NCBI RefSeq assembly: GCF_019802045.1
Contig: NZ_JAHVHU010000005.1
Location: 310,001-374,000 of the forward strand
Reading direction: 5' to 3'
Length of the DNA: 64,000 nucleotides
Source of the DNA: Membranihabitans marinus
GTDB lineage: Bacteria; Bacteroidota; Bacteroidia; Chitinophagales; Saprospiraceae
Below are positions 46,008 through 54,734 of this stretch, piece after piece. The notes below the pieces were generated by a model. The model ran no database searches and was not told where the DNA came from. It saw only the letters and a program-made list of their open reading frames with translations. A program made the translations under genes and the position numbers. How positions within the stretch are numbered: the stretch's first letter is position 1; each line of letters begins with the position of its first letter.

Positions 46008-47693
46008 TTATCGTGGTGAAGTTAATCTCAGCCCCCCCTGAATCATCATTGCAAAAAGAACCACCAGACCGCAACCGATGACATTGAACCATAAAAATCC
46101 AATATCAGTCGTAAAATACAAATACACTACGACGGTTTCTGCTATGACCGCAGCTATAAAGACCGCATTTGCTTTGACAAAGCGAATGTAAAAAGCGACC
46201 AGGAAAATTCCGAGTATGGTACCGTAAAAGATCGAACCGATAATATTAACCAGTTGTATCAGGTTTTCAAAAAGAGTGCCAAAGGTGGCGAAAAGAATAG
46301 CCAGTAATCCCCAGAGCAAAGTAGCGGTTTTAGAAGCTCTGAGATAGTGGTTTGGTGTTCGTCCCGGTCGAATGGTTCTTTTGTATATATCAATGACAGA
46401 GGTCGTGGCCAATGCATTGAGTTCAGCGGCTGTAGATGACATGGCGGCAGAAAATATCACGGCCAGAAGTAAACCAATAACCCCCTTGGGTAGATGGTGA
46501 ATAATAAAGTTGATAAACACATAATCTTTATCATTGGTTTCAGCAATCGGATCTGCCTGAGAAATCAGCGTTTTTGCCTCTTCACGCAGTGCACGTTCCT
46601 TTCCGTTGAGCTCGATAATCTGTTGGCCTATACCAGGGTCCTTCGATTGCAGATAGTCGAGTGATAGATTGGATTTTTGTTCGCTTAGCACAGCGTATTC
46701 CTGCTCAAGTTCAGAATATTCTCCAGCGTATTCACTAGACTTTACGATTTCTTCTCCCGCTGGATTGAAAAACAACGGAGACTGGTAAAACTGATAAAAC
46801 ACAAACACCATAACTCCCGTTAACAGAATGAAATATTGCATGGGGATTTTGAAAATGGCGTTAAAGATAAGTCCCATCTGAGATTGCCGAATCGATTGAC
46901 CGGAGATGTACCGCTGCACCTGACTTTGATCTGTCCCGAAATAAGCCAGTGCCAGAAACAATCCGCCCGTAATACCGCTCCAGAAAGTATATCGGTTGTT
47001 CGGATCAAAACTAAAATCAAGCGCCTGAGTCTTACCGTGCAAATCAGCCAGGTCCCATGCATTGGCAAAGGTTAATTCACCTGGTAATGAATCGATCAAC
47101 AAATAAAAGGCCAGAAACATCCCACCCATAATGATCATCATTTGATACCGCTGCGTGACGTTCACTGCTTTGGTTCCACCACTGACCGTGTATACGATCA
47201 CCAATATACCGATAATGATGCATGTCAGATTAAGATGCCATCCCATGATGGTCGATAGTATTATCGCCGGCGCATAAATCGTAATTCCTGCTGCCAACCC
47301 ACGCTGTATCAGAAAAAGAAACGAAGTAAGACTTCGGGTCTTCAAATCGAATCGGTTTTCCAGGAACTCATAGGCTGTATATACCTTCAGCTTATAATAC
47401 AGTGGAATAAAGGTAATACACAGAATAATCATGGCTATAGGCAAACCATAATAAAATTGAACGAACTCCATGCCGTCCGCAAATCCCTGACCAGGCGTAC
47501 TCAAAAATGTAATCGCACTGGCTTGTGTCGCCATGACACCCAGCCCTACAGTCAACCAGGAAGCTTCGTTTCCACCTCGTAGAAAGCCATCCAATTCTTT
47601 ATTTTTACGGCTTTTCCATACCCCTACAACTACTATAAAACACAATGTACCAGCCAGCACCAACCAATCTAACCATGAAATCTGTCCACCCAT
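46008..47693 (-). CDS. Sodium:solute symporter (SSS family)
   Basis: The 561-aa membrane protein has about 13-14 TM segments with SSS family markers: RGGNEASWLTVGLGVMATQA, FLSTPGQGFADGMEF, VYTVSGGTKAVNVTQRYQMM, FGTDQSQVQRYISGQS and FSAAMSSTAAELNALATTSV. A charged loop (about 320-380, SEYAGEYSELEQEYAVLSEQ) between TM segments is longer than usual. It imports a small solute with sodium. It starts nine bases after the PIG-L deacetylase stop, so the substrate is probably the product of that enzyme or a related sugar (inference). Confidence 0.93.
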   Translation of the reverse strand: MGGQISWLDWLVLAGTLCFIVVVGVWKSRKNKELDGFLRGGNEASWLTVGLGVMATQASAITFLSTPGQGFADGMEFVQFYYGLPIAMIILCITFIPLYYKLKVYTAYEFLENRFDLKTRSLTSFLFLIQRGLAAGITIYAPAIILSTIMGWHLNLTCIIIGILVIVYTVSGGTKAVNVTQRYQMMIIMGGMFLAFYLLIDSLPGELTFANAWDLADLHGKTQALDFSFDPNNRYTFWSGITGGLFLALAYFGTDQSQVQRYISGQSIRQSQMGLIFNAIFKIPMQYFILLTGVMVFVFYQFYQSPLFFNPAGEEIVKSSEYAGEYSELEQEYAVLSEQKSNLSLDYLQSKDPGIGQQIIELNGKERALREEAKTLISQADPIAETNDKDYVFINFIIHHLPKGVIGLLLAVIFSAAMSSTAAELNALATTSVIDIYKRTIRPGRTPNHYLRASKTATLLWGLLAILFATFGTLFENLIQLVNIIGSIFYGTILGIFLVAFYIRFVKANAVFIAAVIAETVVVYLYFTTDIGFLWFNVIGCGLVVLFAMMIQGGLRLTSPR

Positions 47694-47702
47694 TCGTCGT
47701 TG

Positions 47703-50204
47703 TTAATTTTGTTTCTTATTCAATGAAAGTATGTTCACAAACAGCTTGAAAGCACCTGGAACACCCGCTGGTAATTCCCTAAAAAAACTCAGTCCTGTAT
47801 ACACATAATAGCCCTGACCATATGGAGCAATCAATAAGCTTCCAGGTAAAAATTCCTCCCCGGGATCTTTAAAAGCAACCACCGTTTCAAATTCACCGCC
47901 GTAATCCCCCGGAAAATATAAGCCTCGCTCCTGCACCCAACCCTCAAAATCTTTTAAGGTTATGGCGTTTGGCTCGTTCAAGACTTTATGTTGTGGTTTT
48001 AAGATACGAACCGGAGAATTTTCATCCGTAACCCGGACCCGCGACAATTCTAATTTGAAAGGTGAAAAATTTTGCGTTTTAAGTCCTCGATTGGTATTGT
48101 ATTGCAGCACCAGTGTACCGCCTTCATGTGCATATTGAAGCAAGTCCGGCATCACCGCTCCAATGTCTTCAATGGTATTCAAAGCCCGAATTCCCAGAAC
48201 GATAGCATCAAACTCTGCCAGATCTTCGTGAGGTATAGAGCTAGTTGTAAGTATTTTACTCTGAATGCCGATTTCCGCCAGAAACCGGGGAATCTCATCT
48301 CCAGCGCCCTGCAAATAACCAATTTGCCGGACTCCGGAATTCACCTGAAGACTGACGACGGTAGTTTCAGCCGGTTGGAGAACGGTTTGCAGGGGGATAT
48401 GCTCATAATCAATAAGGGTCATGGTACGATCATAGCTTTTCCCAGACTTGGTACGCACCACTGCCTGCACCGTCTCTCGTAGATCCTGATCCGGACCGGA
48501 AATTTCAAAGGAGTAATTGGCCAATGGTTCCCCTTCCAAGATATAATAAGCCGGTGTGCACGAAAAACCGACCGGCATAGACAACGTCAGCGTATCACCC
48601 TTTTGACGATCTGCGTGATGTGCATATACCTGAACACCCAGTGTTTTTGTGGCACCCTTTTGTAAAAACAAGATAGGGTTCTGCATCGTCAAAGTATACG
48701 CTGGAATAATTTCCACAGGCCGGTATATTTCTCCTCGATCTGGTCGTCCGATTACATTGACGACATCGCGGTTCAACACAATTTCCTGCCCACCTATTTC
48801 CAATTCAAAACGAGCCTTCAGATACCGGGGCGTTTCCGGCAGTCCAATCCGCTGCTCATCCGAGACATGATACAACCCCAGCGTATGAGGATAATTGAGC
48901 CAGTATGGATTTGTAAAGGGTGCATCCGCAGGAATCACAAATTCCATGTTCCCTGAATGGCCGATGTTTTTCTCGAGTGAAACATTGACAGGATATGCAA
49001 CATCAAGAGGAAGTATTTCAATATTTTTGATTTTCATCGGTGTGGAAGATCGGTTGATCACCTCCCATTCGGCTGATACCTGCTCTCCGGGAATAAGATG
49101 GTTTTCAGAACTACGTACCTGTAGAAAAAGTCCAGAACAAGCTTGCAGAAGTTCCTCGCATTCCTGGAGTTTAGCTATTTTGAATGCGTTCTCAGGCATG
49201 GCTTGAATCAACTCATACAGCTTCATCAGTTGAAGTGTCACCGTCGAAGGATCTTCAAAATCGAAATCGGCCATTATTTTATCGTAAACCTGTTGTACCT
49301 CAGCGCCGCCGGGAACCCGGGACCAGCTGGTGTTTATGCCAGAAAACGGGTCATCGCCAGATGGTTTATCCCCTTTCAAAAACTCCAGATACTCTTTTTC
49401 TGTTCCCCTGGCTCCCACCCTGCCAAAACCCTGACAACGGTGTTGGCTTCTCGAAAGCGCCGAAATTTCATTGTTGGATTTTCCAAGAAGTGGGTAATAA
49501 ACCCCCACATCAACTGAGGTCATCCCTGATTTATCCGCTTCTTCAAACTTTTCCTGACTACCATAAAACCACCAGGAGGTATTAAAGTAAAGCCGTCGAG
49601 GCTGCCACGGTTCCACCCACTTTAATTGGTCCGGGAAAACCGAAGGATCCCCTGCAAGATCAAAAGCATCGTAACTCAAGATTGCAGACCCCGTGTGATG
49701 CCCATGGGTGGTACCTGATGTACGATGATCAAATCTGTTTACGATAATATCCGGTCGAACTTTCCGTATTGCCCAGACTACATCATGAAGAACTTTTTCT
49801 TTGTTCCAAATATCAAAGGTTTCTTCCGGATTCTTGGAATATCCAAAGTCTACCGCACGTGTAAACATTTGAGTCCCGCCATCCACATCGCGGGCAGCGA
49901 GCAATTCTTCTGTCCGGATCACCCCGAGTAAAGGACCGATCTCCGGACCGATCAGGTTTTGGCCACCATCACCCCGGGTCAACGAAAGATAAGTGGTCTC
50001 ATAATGTTTTTCATTGCTAAAAAAGGAAATCAAGCTTGTATTCTCATCATCCGGGTGTGCAGCTATATAAAGTACATTGGCTAAAGTACCCAGTTTTTCA
50101 AGCTTCTGGTATATTTCAGAAGAAGTCAGTTCCGGTGATTTTTGTGTAAACCCCAAAACAGGAAGTAACAATAAGATCAATAATGATCCAAGGTAACGAG
50201 ACAT
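47703..50204 (-). CDS. PIG-L/LmbE family deacetylase with C-terminal extension
   Basis: The 833-aa secreted protein (signal MSRYLGSLLILLLLPVLGFT) starts with a PIG-L domain (about 40-290): AAHPDDEN with His50, Asp52 and Asp53 as zinc/catalytic residues, TYLSLTRGDGGQNLIGPEIG, LAARDVDGG and GTTHGHHTGSAIL, the second metal motif. These enzymes remove N-acetyl groups from sugars such as GlcNAc derivatives. The following 350 residues are beta-sandwich-like, and the last 180 (FDAIVLGIRALNTIEDIGAV, LVLQYNTNRG, VAFKDPGEEFLPGSLLIAPY, YVYTGLSFFRELP) resemble a GATase1-like fold. Operon with the symporter downstream. Substrate unknown. Confidence 0.9.
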   Translation of the reverse strand: MSRYLGSLLILLLLPVLGFTQKSPELTSSEIYQKLEKLGTLANVLYIAAHPDDENTSLISFFSNEKHYETTYLSLTRGDGGQNLIGPEIGPLLGVIRTEELLAARDVDGGTQMFTRAVDFGYSKNPEETFDIWNKEKVLHDVVWAIRKVRPDIIVNRFDHRTSGTTHGHHTGSAILSYDAFDLAGDPSVFPDQLKWVEPWQPRRLYFNTSWWFYGSQEKFEEADKSGMTSVDVGVYYPLLGKSNNEISALSRSQHRCQGFGRVGARGTEKEYLEFLKGDKPSGDDPFSGINTSWSRVPGGAEVQQVYDKIMADFDFEDPSTVTLQLMKLYELIQAMPENAFKIAKLQECEELLQACSGLFLQVRSSENHLIPGEQVSAEWEVINRSSTPMKIKNIEILPLDVAYPVNVSLEKNIGHSGNMEFVIPADAPFTNPYWLNYPHTLGLYHVSDEQRIGLPETPRYLKARFELEIGGQEIVLNRDVVNVIGRPDRGEIYRPVEIIPAYTLTMQNPILFLQKGATKTLGVQVYAHHADRQKGDTLTLSMPVGFSCTPAYYILEGEPLANYSFEISGPDQDLRETVQAVVRTKSGKSYDRTMTLIDYEHIPLQTVLQPAETTVVSLQVNSGVRQIGYLQGAGDEIPRFLAEIGIQSKILTTSSIPHEDLAEFDAIVLGIRALNTIEDIGAVMPDLLQYAHEGGTLVLQYNTNRGLKTQNFSPFKLELSRVRVTDENSPVRILKPQHKVLNEPNAITLKDFEGWVQERGLYFPGDYGGEFETVVAFKDPGEEFLPGSLLIAPYGQGYYVYTGLSFFRELPAGVPGAFKLFVNILSLNKKQN

Positions 50205-50289
50205 AGCATTAATTTTATATTAGAAGGTGGAAGATAGAAAAATAAGCATTCGTTTAATAATGATGTGATAAATTTATCCCCGGGATAGA

Positions 50290-50321
50290 AACCGTCACAG
50301 CCGGATAGCGGCTGTACGGTT
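50290..50321 (+). other. Hairpin resembling a group II intron segment
   Basis: AACCGT and ACAGCC pair with GGCTGT and ACGGTT around GGATAGC, one bulged C. The sequence AGCCGGATAGCGGCTGTACG and the following GGTTC look like the conserved hairpin before the intron-encoded protein in bacterial group II introns (GCCGTATGCGG...TACGGTTC). No reverse transcriptase or other intron domain is nearby, so a relic or coincidence. Confidence 0.25.
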
Positions 50322-50375
50322 CAAGAAGGTGGGAAAACCAAATAAGGTTTCTGCATTCATCATTCTGTCAAAGCT

Positions 50376-50408
50376 TTTGAGGCTTACACTCATATTATTT
50401 TATATTTG
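50376..50408 (+). promoter_or_regulatory. Probable promoter of the aspartokinase gene
   Basis: TTTG (50376-50379) and a perfect TAnnTTTG, TATATTTG (50401-50408), are separated by 21 bases, close to the Bacteroidota spacing of about 19-21. The ATG is 25 bases downstream. Confidence 0.5.
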
Positions 50409-50433
50409 CGAAAACAACAGGATAAGATAAATC

Positions 50434-51735
50434 ATGTCAAAATACATCGTTTACAAGTTTGGGGGAGCATCTGTAAAAGATGCGGATGGTATCCACAATG
50501 TAGCAGATATCATCGAAGCTCAGAACAGTTCCAAATTAGTGGTTGTCATCTCTGCCATGGGTAAGACAACCAATACGCTCGAGGACGTCGTACGATATGC
50601 CCTTGACGACAAACCACAGGCTGAACAAGTCCTGGATCTGCTCAAACAATCCAGTGCTAAAGTTATTGAGGAACTCGAACTGGAGCAAGATCAGTATATC
50701 CACCAATTGGAAAAGGTTTTTGCTTCCGTGCGCGATTTTATACGACAGCTGGATACAGAAACAGCTACGTATGATTTCACCTATGACCAGATCGTATCGT
50801 GTGGAGAGCTCATTTCGACGCTGATCGTGGCTGCCTATCTGACACAAAAACGAAACATCAATCTTCACTGGCAGGATGCCAGACAAATTATCCGAACCAA
50901 CAGCACCCATCGCGAAGGGCGAGTTAACTGGAATGAGACATCGTGGTTGTTTCAAAAAACGGTTATTCCGGCCTTTGACCAGCATAATATAGTTATCACG
51001 CAAGGATTTATCGCTTCTGATGACCACCAGCATGCTGTCACCTTGGGACGCGAAGGATCCGACTATACCGCTGCAATTTGTTCCTATTGCCTGGAAGCAG
51101 AATACATGGCCATTTGGAAAGATGTTCCCGGTGTGCTGACCGCCGATCCCAGGCTATTTGAGAATGTTTCATTGATCGATCGGCTGTCCTACCTGGAGGC
51201 GATCGAAATGACTTATTATGGCGCCAAGGTCATTCACCCCAAAACGATCAAACCCCTTCAGAATAAAAACATTCCGCTTAAAGTCAAATCTTTCATAAAC
51301 CCCGAGGGGGCGGGCACCTTGATTTCAGGCGCATCAGAATTGCAATACCCGCCTGTGGTGGTTGTTGAAAAAAACCAACGGCTACTTTCTATAAGTACTC
51401 GCGATCTTTCCTTTGTGGCCGAACATCATTTGAGTAGGTTGTTCACGCTTTTTGATAAACACCGGATCCGGGTCAATCTCATGCGCAATACAGCCATTTC
51501 ATTTACCGTGTGCATCACTGATAATCCCAACCGGATTACTCGTTTTCTGGAAGAAATCAAAGAAGAGTTTGACCTAGAGGATGAACGCAACCTGGAATTG
51601 ATTACTATCCGGCATTACCAAAATCCCATCGTCGATGAGATGAAAAATGGGAAAGTGGTTCTTTTTGAAGAACGGATCCCGAAAACCGTCCAGCTGGTGC
51701 TCAAGGAGGTACCTGTCCTAAAAAGAAAAGCATAG
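50434..51735 (+). CDS. lysC: Aspartate kinase
   Basis: The 433-aa monofunctional enzyme phosphorylates L-aspartate, the first step to lysine, threonine and methionine. The N-terminus YKFGGASVKD is the ATP/phosphate motif (KFGGTSV in others), and the kinase domain contains TQGFIASDDHQHAVTLGREG followed by SDYTAA, WKDVPGVLTADPRL and EMTYYGAKVIHPKTI. The last 130 residues form the regulatory ACT part (LLSISTRDLSFVAEHHLSRL, VNLMRNTAISFTVCI). It is not fused to homoserine dehydrogenase. A TTTG/TATATTTG promoter lies just upstream. It is followed by a convergent region with a nested inverted repeat. Confidence 0.95.
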   Translation: MSKYIVYKFGGASVKDADGIHNVADIIEAQNSSKLVVVISAMGKTTNTLEDVVRYALDDKPQAEQVLDLLKQSSAKVIEELELEQDQYIHQLEKVFASVRDFIRQLDTETATYDFTYDQIVSCGELISTLIVAAYLTQKRNINLHWQDARQIIRTNSTHREGRVNWNETSWLFQKTVIPAFDQHNIVITQGFIASDDHQHAVTLGREGSDYTAAICSYCLEAEYMAIWKDVPGVLTADPRLFENVSLIDRLSYLEAIEMTYYGAKVIHPKTIKPLQNKNIPLKVKSFINPEGAGTLISGASELQYPPVVVVEKNQRLLSISTRDLSFVAEHHLSRLFTLFDKHRIRVNLMRNTAISFTVCITDNPNRITRFLEEIKEEFDLEDERNLELITIRHYQNPIVDEMKNGKVVLFEERIPKTVQLVLKEVPVLKRKA

Positions 51736-51803
51736 AGTTGAAGAGCTTGGGAGCTTCGCTTTGGTTGTTGGACAGTAGAGATTTTACTATTCTTTAGTGG
51801 TAT

Positions 51804-51889
51804 TATCGTTTGTAGTTGGGTTCTTGAGTGTGCGAGCAGTTCTCGAATTTACGGAGTGGCATAGCTCTGCTCAGCCTTGACAAACGATA
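51804..51889. repeat. Nested inverted repeat between convergent genes
   Basis: TATCGTTTGT (51804-51813) is the exact reverse complement of ACAAACGATA (51880-51889), and inside it GAGCAG (51834-51839) pairs with CTGCTC (51867-51872). There is no following T-run, so it is not an ordinary terminator. Confidence 0.45.
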
Positions 51890-52023
51890 GTGGATTTGTT
51901 TGTGGTTTAGTTCTTGCAAGGAGGGGAGTGCTCATGAACTGAGTCTTTCATCTTTCAGATTTCCTGCTTTCTTACTTTGAGCTTTTAGTTTGTGACTTTG
52001 ACAGCCTCCAGGTTCCAGCTTTA

Positions 52024-52644
52024 TTATGGTATTGAAAATGGTCTCCATTGAATTCTTTTGATAAACCGGGGCTTGAATTGATGTTCAATCCAATACTGAA
52101 CATAAAACCGCTGTTGGCTGCAATACGTAAACCAGTCATCAAAATTATTGCATCCAGATAATCGGTACGCATTATTTTTCGGAACAAAGAGATACACAGA
52201 CTGGGAAGGCTCATCATTGATTCTTATTTCAGCCAGGGGTTGCACCTGAATTACCATGCCTTGTTCAATATCTTTCGCAAACAACATATACCGGGTCGAA
52301 TCGCGCCACAGCGCTTGCTGATATATCACACGACCAGTATGCAAAGGACCACCCAAAAAATTTTTCTGAAACAATGATTCGACAGATTGCCAGGTTTGGC
52401 CTGAGAAATCAAACTGCTGGTATTCAACAGTCCCGGCCACATTTTCCACAAAAAAATAATGACTCGAGGAGTCAGCAGCCTTCGGATTGGGCAATGAAAA
52501 TATCTCCGTTTTTCTCACAGTATTCTTCATGGCCATCTCCTCTGTCACAGATACTGCATCTGTTAACGAATTGTCAGGGTCAGTATTACAAGACGTTAAA
52601 CACAGCAAAATGATCAAACTTAAAGGATAAAAACCGTTTTTCAT
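52024..52644 (-). CDS. Lipoprotein of unknown function
   Basis: The 206-aa protein has a clear lipoprotein signal (MKNGFYPLSLIILLCLTSC, Cys19), so it is membrane-anchored. The mature part has alternating short strands with several aromatics and Gln (VEYQQFDFSGQTWQSVESLF, RYMLFAKDIEQGMVIQVQPL, WFTYCSQQRFYVQYWIE). No known domain was recognised. It is divergent from the OmpA-like gene with a 70-base spacer, so the two may share a promoter region, and convergent with aspartokinase. Confidence 0.65.
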   Translation of the reverse strand: MKNGFYPLSLIILLCLTSCNTDPDNSLTDAVSVTEEMAMKNTVRKTEIFSLPNPKAADSSSHYFFVENVAGTVEYQQFDFSGQTWQSVESLFQKNFLGGPLHTGRVIYQQALWRDSTRYMLFAKDIEQGMVIQVQPLAEIRINDEPSQSVYLFVPKNNAYRLSGCNNFDDWFTYCSQQRFYVQYWIEHQFKPRFIKRIQWRPFSIP

Positions 52645-52685
52645 AAATAAGAATGTGATATACTCGATACAATATTATTAAATTT

Positions 52686-52693
52686 TATCTTTG
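52686..52693 (+). promoter_or_regulatory. TAnnTTTG -7 element before the OmpA-like gene
   Basis: TATCTTTG is a perfect -7 match, 21 bases before the chosen ATG (52715). The -33 box at the expected distance is not obvious. A transcript from here would leave only a few bases before the ATG at 52706, which supports the ATG at 52715 as start. Confidence 0.4.
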
Positions 52694-52714
52694 TATCGGT
52701 AAATAATGGTCAGA

Positions 52715-53650
52715 ATGAAACAATTGGTAATTTTAATGCTGCTGATGGGATGGATTACCGTCTCCTGTGTCTCCTCAAAAAAGCACGAGGCCTTGCAACG
52801 CAGATACCAGTCCACAGACCGTCGTCTGGCAGAATTGAAAAAAACCAATGAGTTCCAGGCAGAGACCATAACTGAACTCCGGCAACGCATTCAGATCCTG
52901 GAAGATTTACGTAAAGAGCTCACGACGACCAAAGAAAAGTTTGCAGCATTGCAGGGAAGTCACGACCAACTCAGACAAGCTTACGACAACGCACTGGAAG
53001 AAAAAGATAAGCTTATTACAACGTATTCCGAAGATATGGCAGCGTTTTCCAGAGAATTAGCGAATAAGGAAAAAAGCCTTGAACAACAACGCTCCCGTCT
53101 GGACAGCCTGTCCAGGGATATTGACCGCCGGGAAGCAACCCTTCTTCAGCTCAAAGAACAATCACGTCAGCAACAGATACGAATGGATACCCTTCAGTCC
53201 ACGATCACTCAAGCATTGAACAACTTTTCAGGCAGTGAGCTCTCCGTACGGGAAGAGGGCGGCAAAATATATGTTTCGCTCAGCCAGGAATTACTCTTTG
53301 GCAAAGGAAGCAATGTCATTGACAATAAGGGCCGGCGGGCGTTGATACAACTGGCTGGTGTCCTCCGGGATCAGACCAATGTCAATATTAATGTAGAAGG
53401 TCATACTGATTCGGACGGTACTCCCTTTCGCAACTGGCAACTGAGTGTAGAACGTGCGACTGCTGTCGTTCAGATACTTACCGCGAACGGACTGAATCCC
53501 GAACGGATCATTGCTTCCGGCCGCGCGTTTTACGATCCGGTAGCACCCAACGATACAGAAGAAAATAAAAAATTGAATAGAAGAACAGAAATCATTCTGG
53601 AACCTAATTTGGAGATTTTATACGAACTTTTTAACAGCGAACGAAGTTAG
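52715..53650 (+). CDS. OmpA family lipoprotein with coiled coil
   Basis: The ATG at 52715 gives 311 residues and a compact lipoprotein signal (MKQLVILMLLMGWITVSC, Cys18); an ATG nine bases earlier is possible. Residues about 25-175 are a long heptad coiled coil (SKKHEALQRRYQSTDRRLAE and following, up to QQQIRMDTLQSTITQALNNF). The C-terminal OmpA peptidoglycan-binding domain (about 190-300) has LFGKGSNVIDNKGRRALIQL, VNINVEGHTDSDGTP, NWQLSVERATAVVQIL and NRRTEIIL. It links the outer membrane to the cell wall. It is followed at once by the structured element at 53665-53762. Confidence 0.93.
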   Translation: MKQLVILMLLMGWITVSCVSSKKHEALQRRYQSTDRRLAELKKTNEFQAETITELRQRIQILEDLRKELTTTKEKFAALQGSHDQLRQAYDNALEEKDKLITTYSEDMAAFSRELANKEKSLEQQRSRLDSLSRDIDRREATLLQLKEQSRQQQIRMDTLQSTITQALNNFSGSELSVREEGGKIYVSLSQELLFGKGSNVIDNKGRRALIQLAGVLRDQTNVNINVEGHTDSDGTPFRNWQLSVERATAVVQILTANGLNPERIIASGRAFYDPVAPNDTEENKKLNRRTEIILEPNLEILYELFNSERS

Positions 53651-53664
53651 TAGTATAGCTTCTT

Positions 53665-53762
53665 TGGTTTATGCCAGACCTTCGACGAATTCCTTTTGAT
53701 CTCATCCGGAATTCCGGGTTGGGATGGTAATCTTTCCCACTGGCATAAACCATTTTTTTTTT
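53665..53762 (+). terminator. Branched hairpin with U-tract: terminator or RNA element
   Basis: A perfect 13-bp stem (TGGTTTATGCCAG at 53665-53677 with CTGGCATAAACCA at 53740-53752) is followed by ten T. The 62-base loop holds two further helices: GAATTCC/GGAATTC (53687-53693 with 53708-53714) and TGGGA/TCCCA (53720-53724 with 53735-53739), giving a three-way junction. It starts 15 bases after the OmpA-like stop and ends just before the next gene. Terminator function is likely; a regulatory RNA is possible. Confidence 0.7.
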
Positions 53763-53788
53763 ACACCATGGAATTGCATAAGTTTCTA

Positions 53789-54484
53789 ATGAAATACTGG
53801 ATCTTCGCTTCGATATCATTCTTCCTACTAACATCAAATTGTCAATCTATCAAAAACCTCAATGCCATTCCGGAATCTGATCGATTACTGAGCTATAAGC
53901 GGACACCATGTTTTGGTTGGTGCCCGACCTATGAGGTTACCGTTTTAAAAGATGGTACCAGTTATTTTTCAGGTCTGGCTTATGTTCCTTACCTGGATAC
54001 AGTCCAATTTGATCTGTCTCCCGAAGCCTTTCGAAAAATTAATGCCATCCTCCGTCACCCGGATTATCTCAATCTTACTCTGGATGAACCGGAGGAATAT
54101 GTTACTGACATTCCCGGTCTAAATTTTCAGGATTATAAAAATCACCGGCAATATGAACTTGACGTGATTATTCCAGATGCGATAAAGCTCATCGTGGAAA
54201 GAATCGACCGAGATCTCGAAAAACATAAACTCATTTACCACAAGGAACACTACCCTATGATCCGGCAAGAAATCCTGATCGAATTAAAACCAAATAAGGA
54301 TCCTTATTCTCTGGATGGTCCGGACACCTATTATCAACTTTCTTACCAGGATCACGTAGGGGCTCATATTCACAAATATGAATTATTCTGTGCCCAAGAT
54401 AAGATTTCCCGGGCCCTGAAAGCTATAAAGGAACGAAGCGGTGTCCGGGAAGCACAGATCAATCATATCCTGGAAAGAAGATAA
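53789..54484 (+). CDS. Lipoprotein with a DUF6438-like domain
   Basis: The start at 53789 gives 231 residues with a compact lipoprotein signal (MKYWIFASISFFLLTSNC, Cys18). Upstream ATG (53768) is possible; a still earlier start at 53696 would fall inside the branched terminator and is rejected. Residues about 35-120 show LLSYKRTPCFGWCPTYEVTV followed by LKDGTSYFSG, the DUF6438 pattern TPCFGxCPxYxVxxxxDG, with two Cys close together (CFGWC). The remainder (LIYHKEHYPMIRQEILIELK and on) is unassigned. Function unknown; it is not clearly in an operon with its neighbours because of the terminator before it. Confidence 0.8.
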   Translation: MKYWIFASISFFLLTSNCQSIKNLNAIPESDRLLSYKRTPCFGWCPTYEVTVLKDGTSYFSGLAYVPYLDTVQFDLSPEAFRKINAILRHPDYLNLTLDEPEEYVTDIPGLNFQDYKNHRQYELDVIIPDAIKLIVERIDRDLEKHKLIYHKEHYPMIRQEILIELKPNKDPYSLDGPDTYYQLSYQDHVGAHIHKYELFCAQDKISRALKAIKERSGVREAQINHILERR

Positions 54485-54734
54485 TCGGTCCAGTTCCAGA
54501 CGAAACACACCACGTTTGTTATCCGGACAACAACAACCAGGGCACTATCTTTAGGTCAACATATTCCGGGGTCAGCGGAGATTAGCTTTGGGAGTATGGT
54601 TTGGTTTCTCATTCCATGAAGAGCTGTTCGATTAACACCACTTCTTTCAATGATTATACAATTAATTATGTAAATTTATTCCAAATTGAACGAAAGTCAA
54701 ACCATAGATCCACTAAAGTCAATTTAGTATCAAT

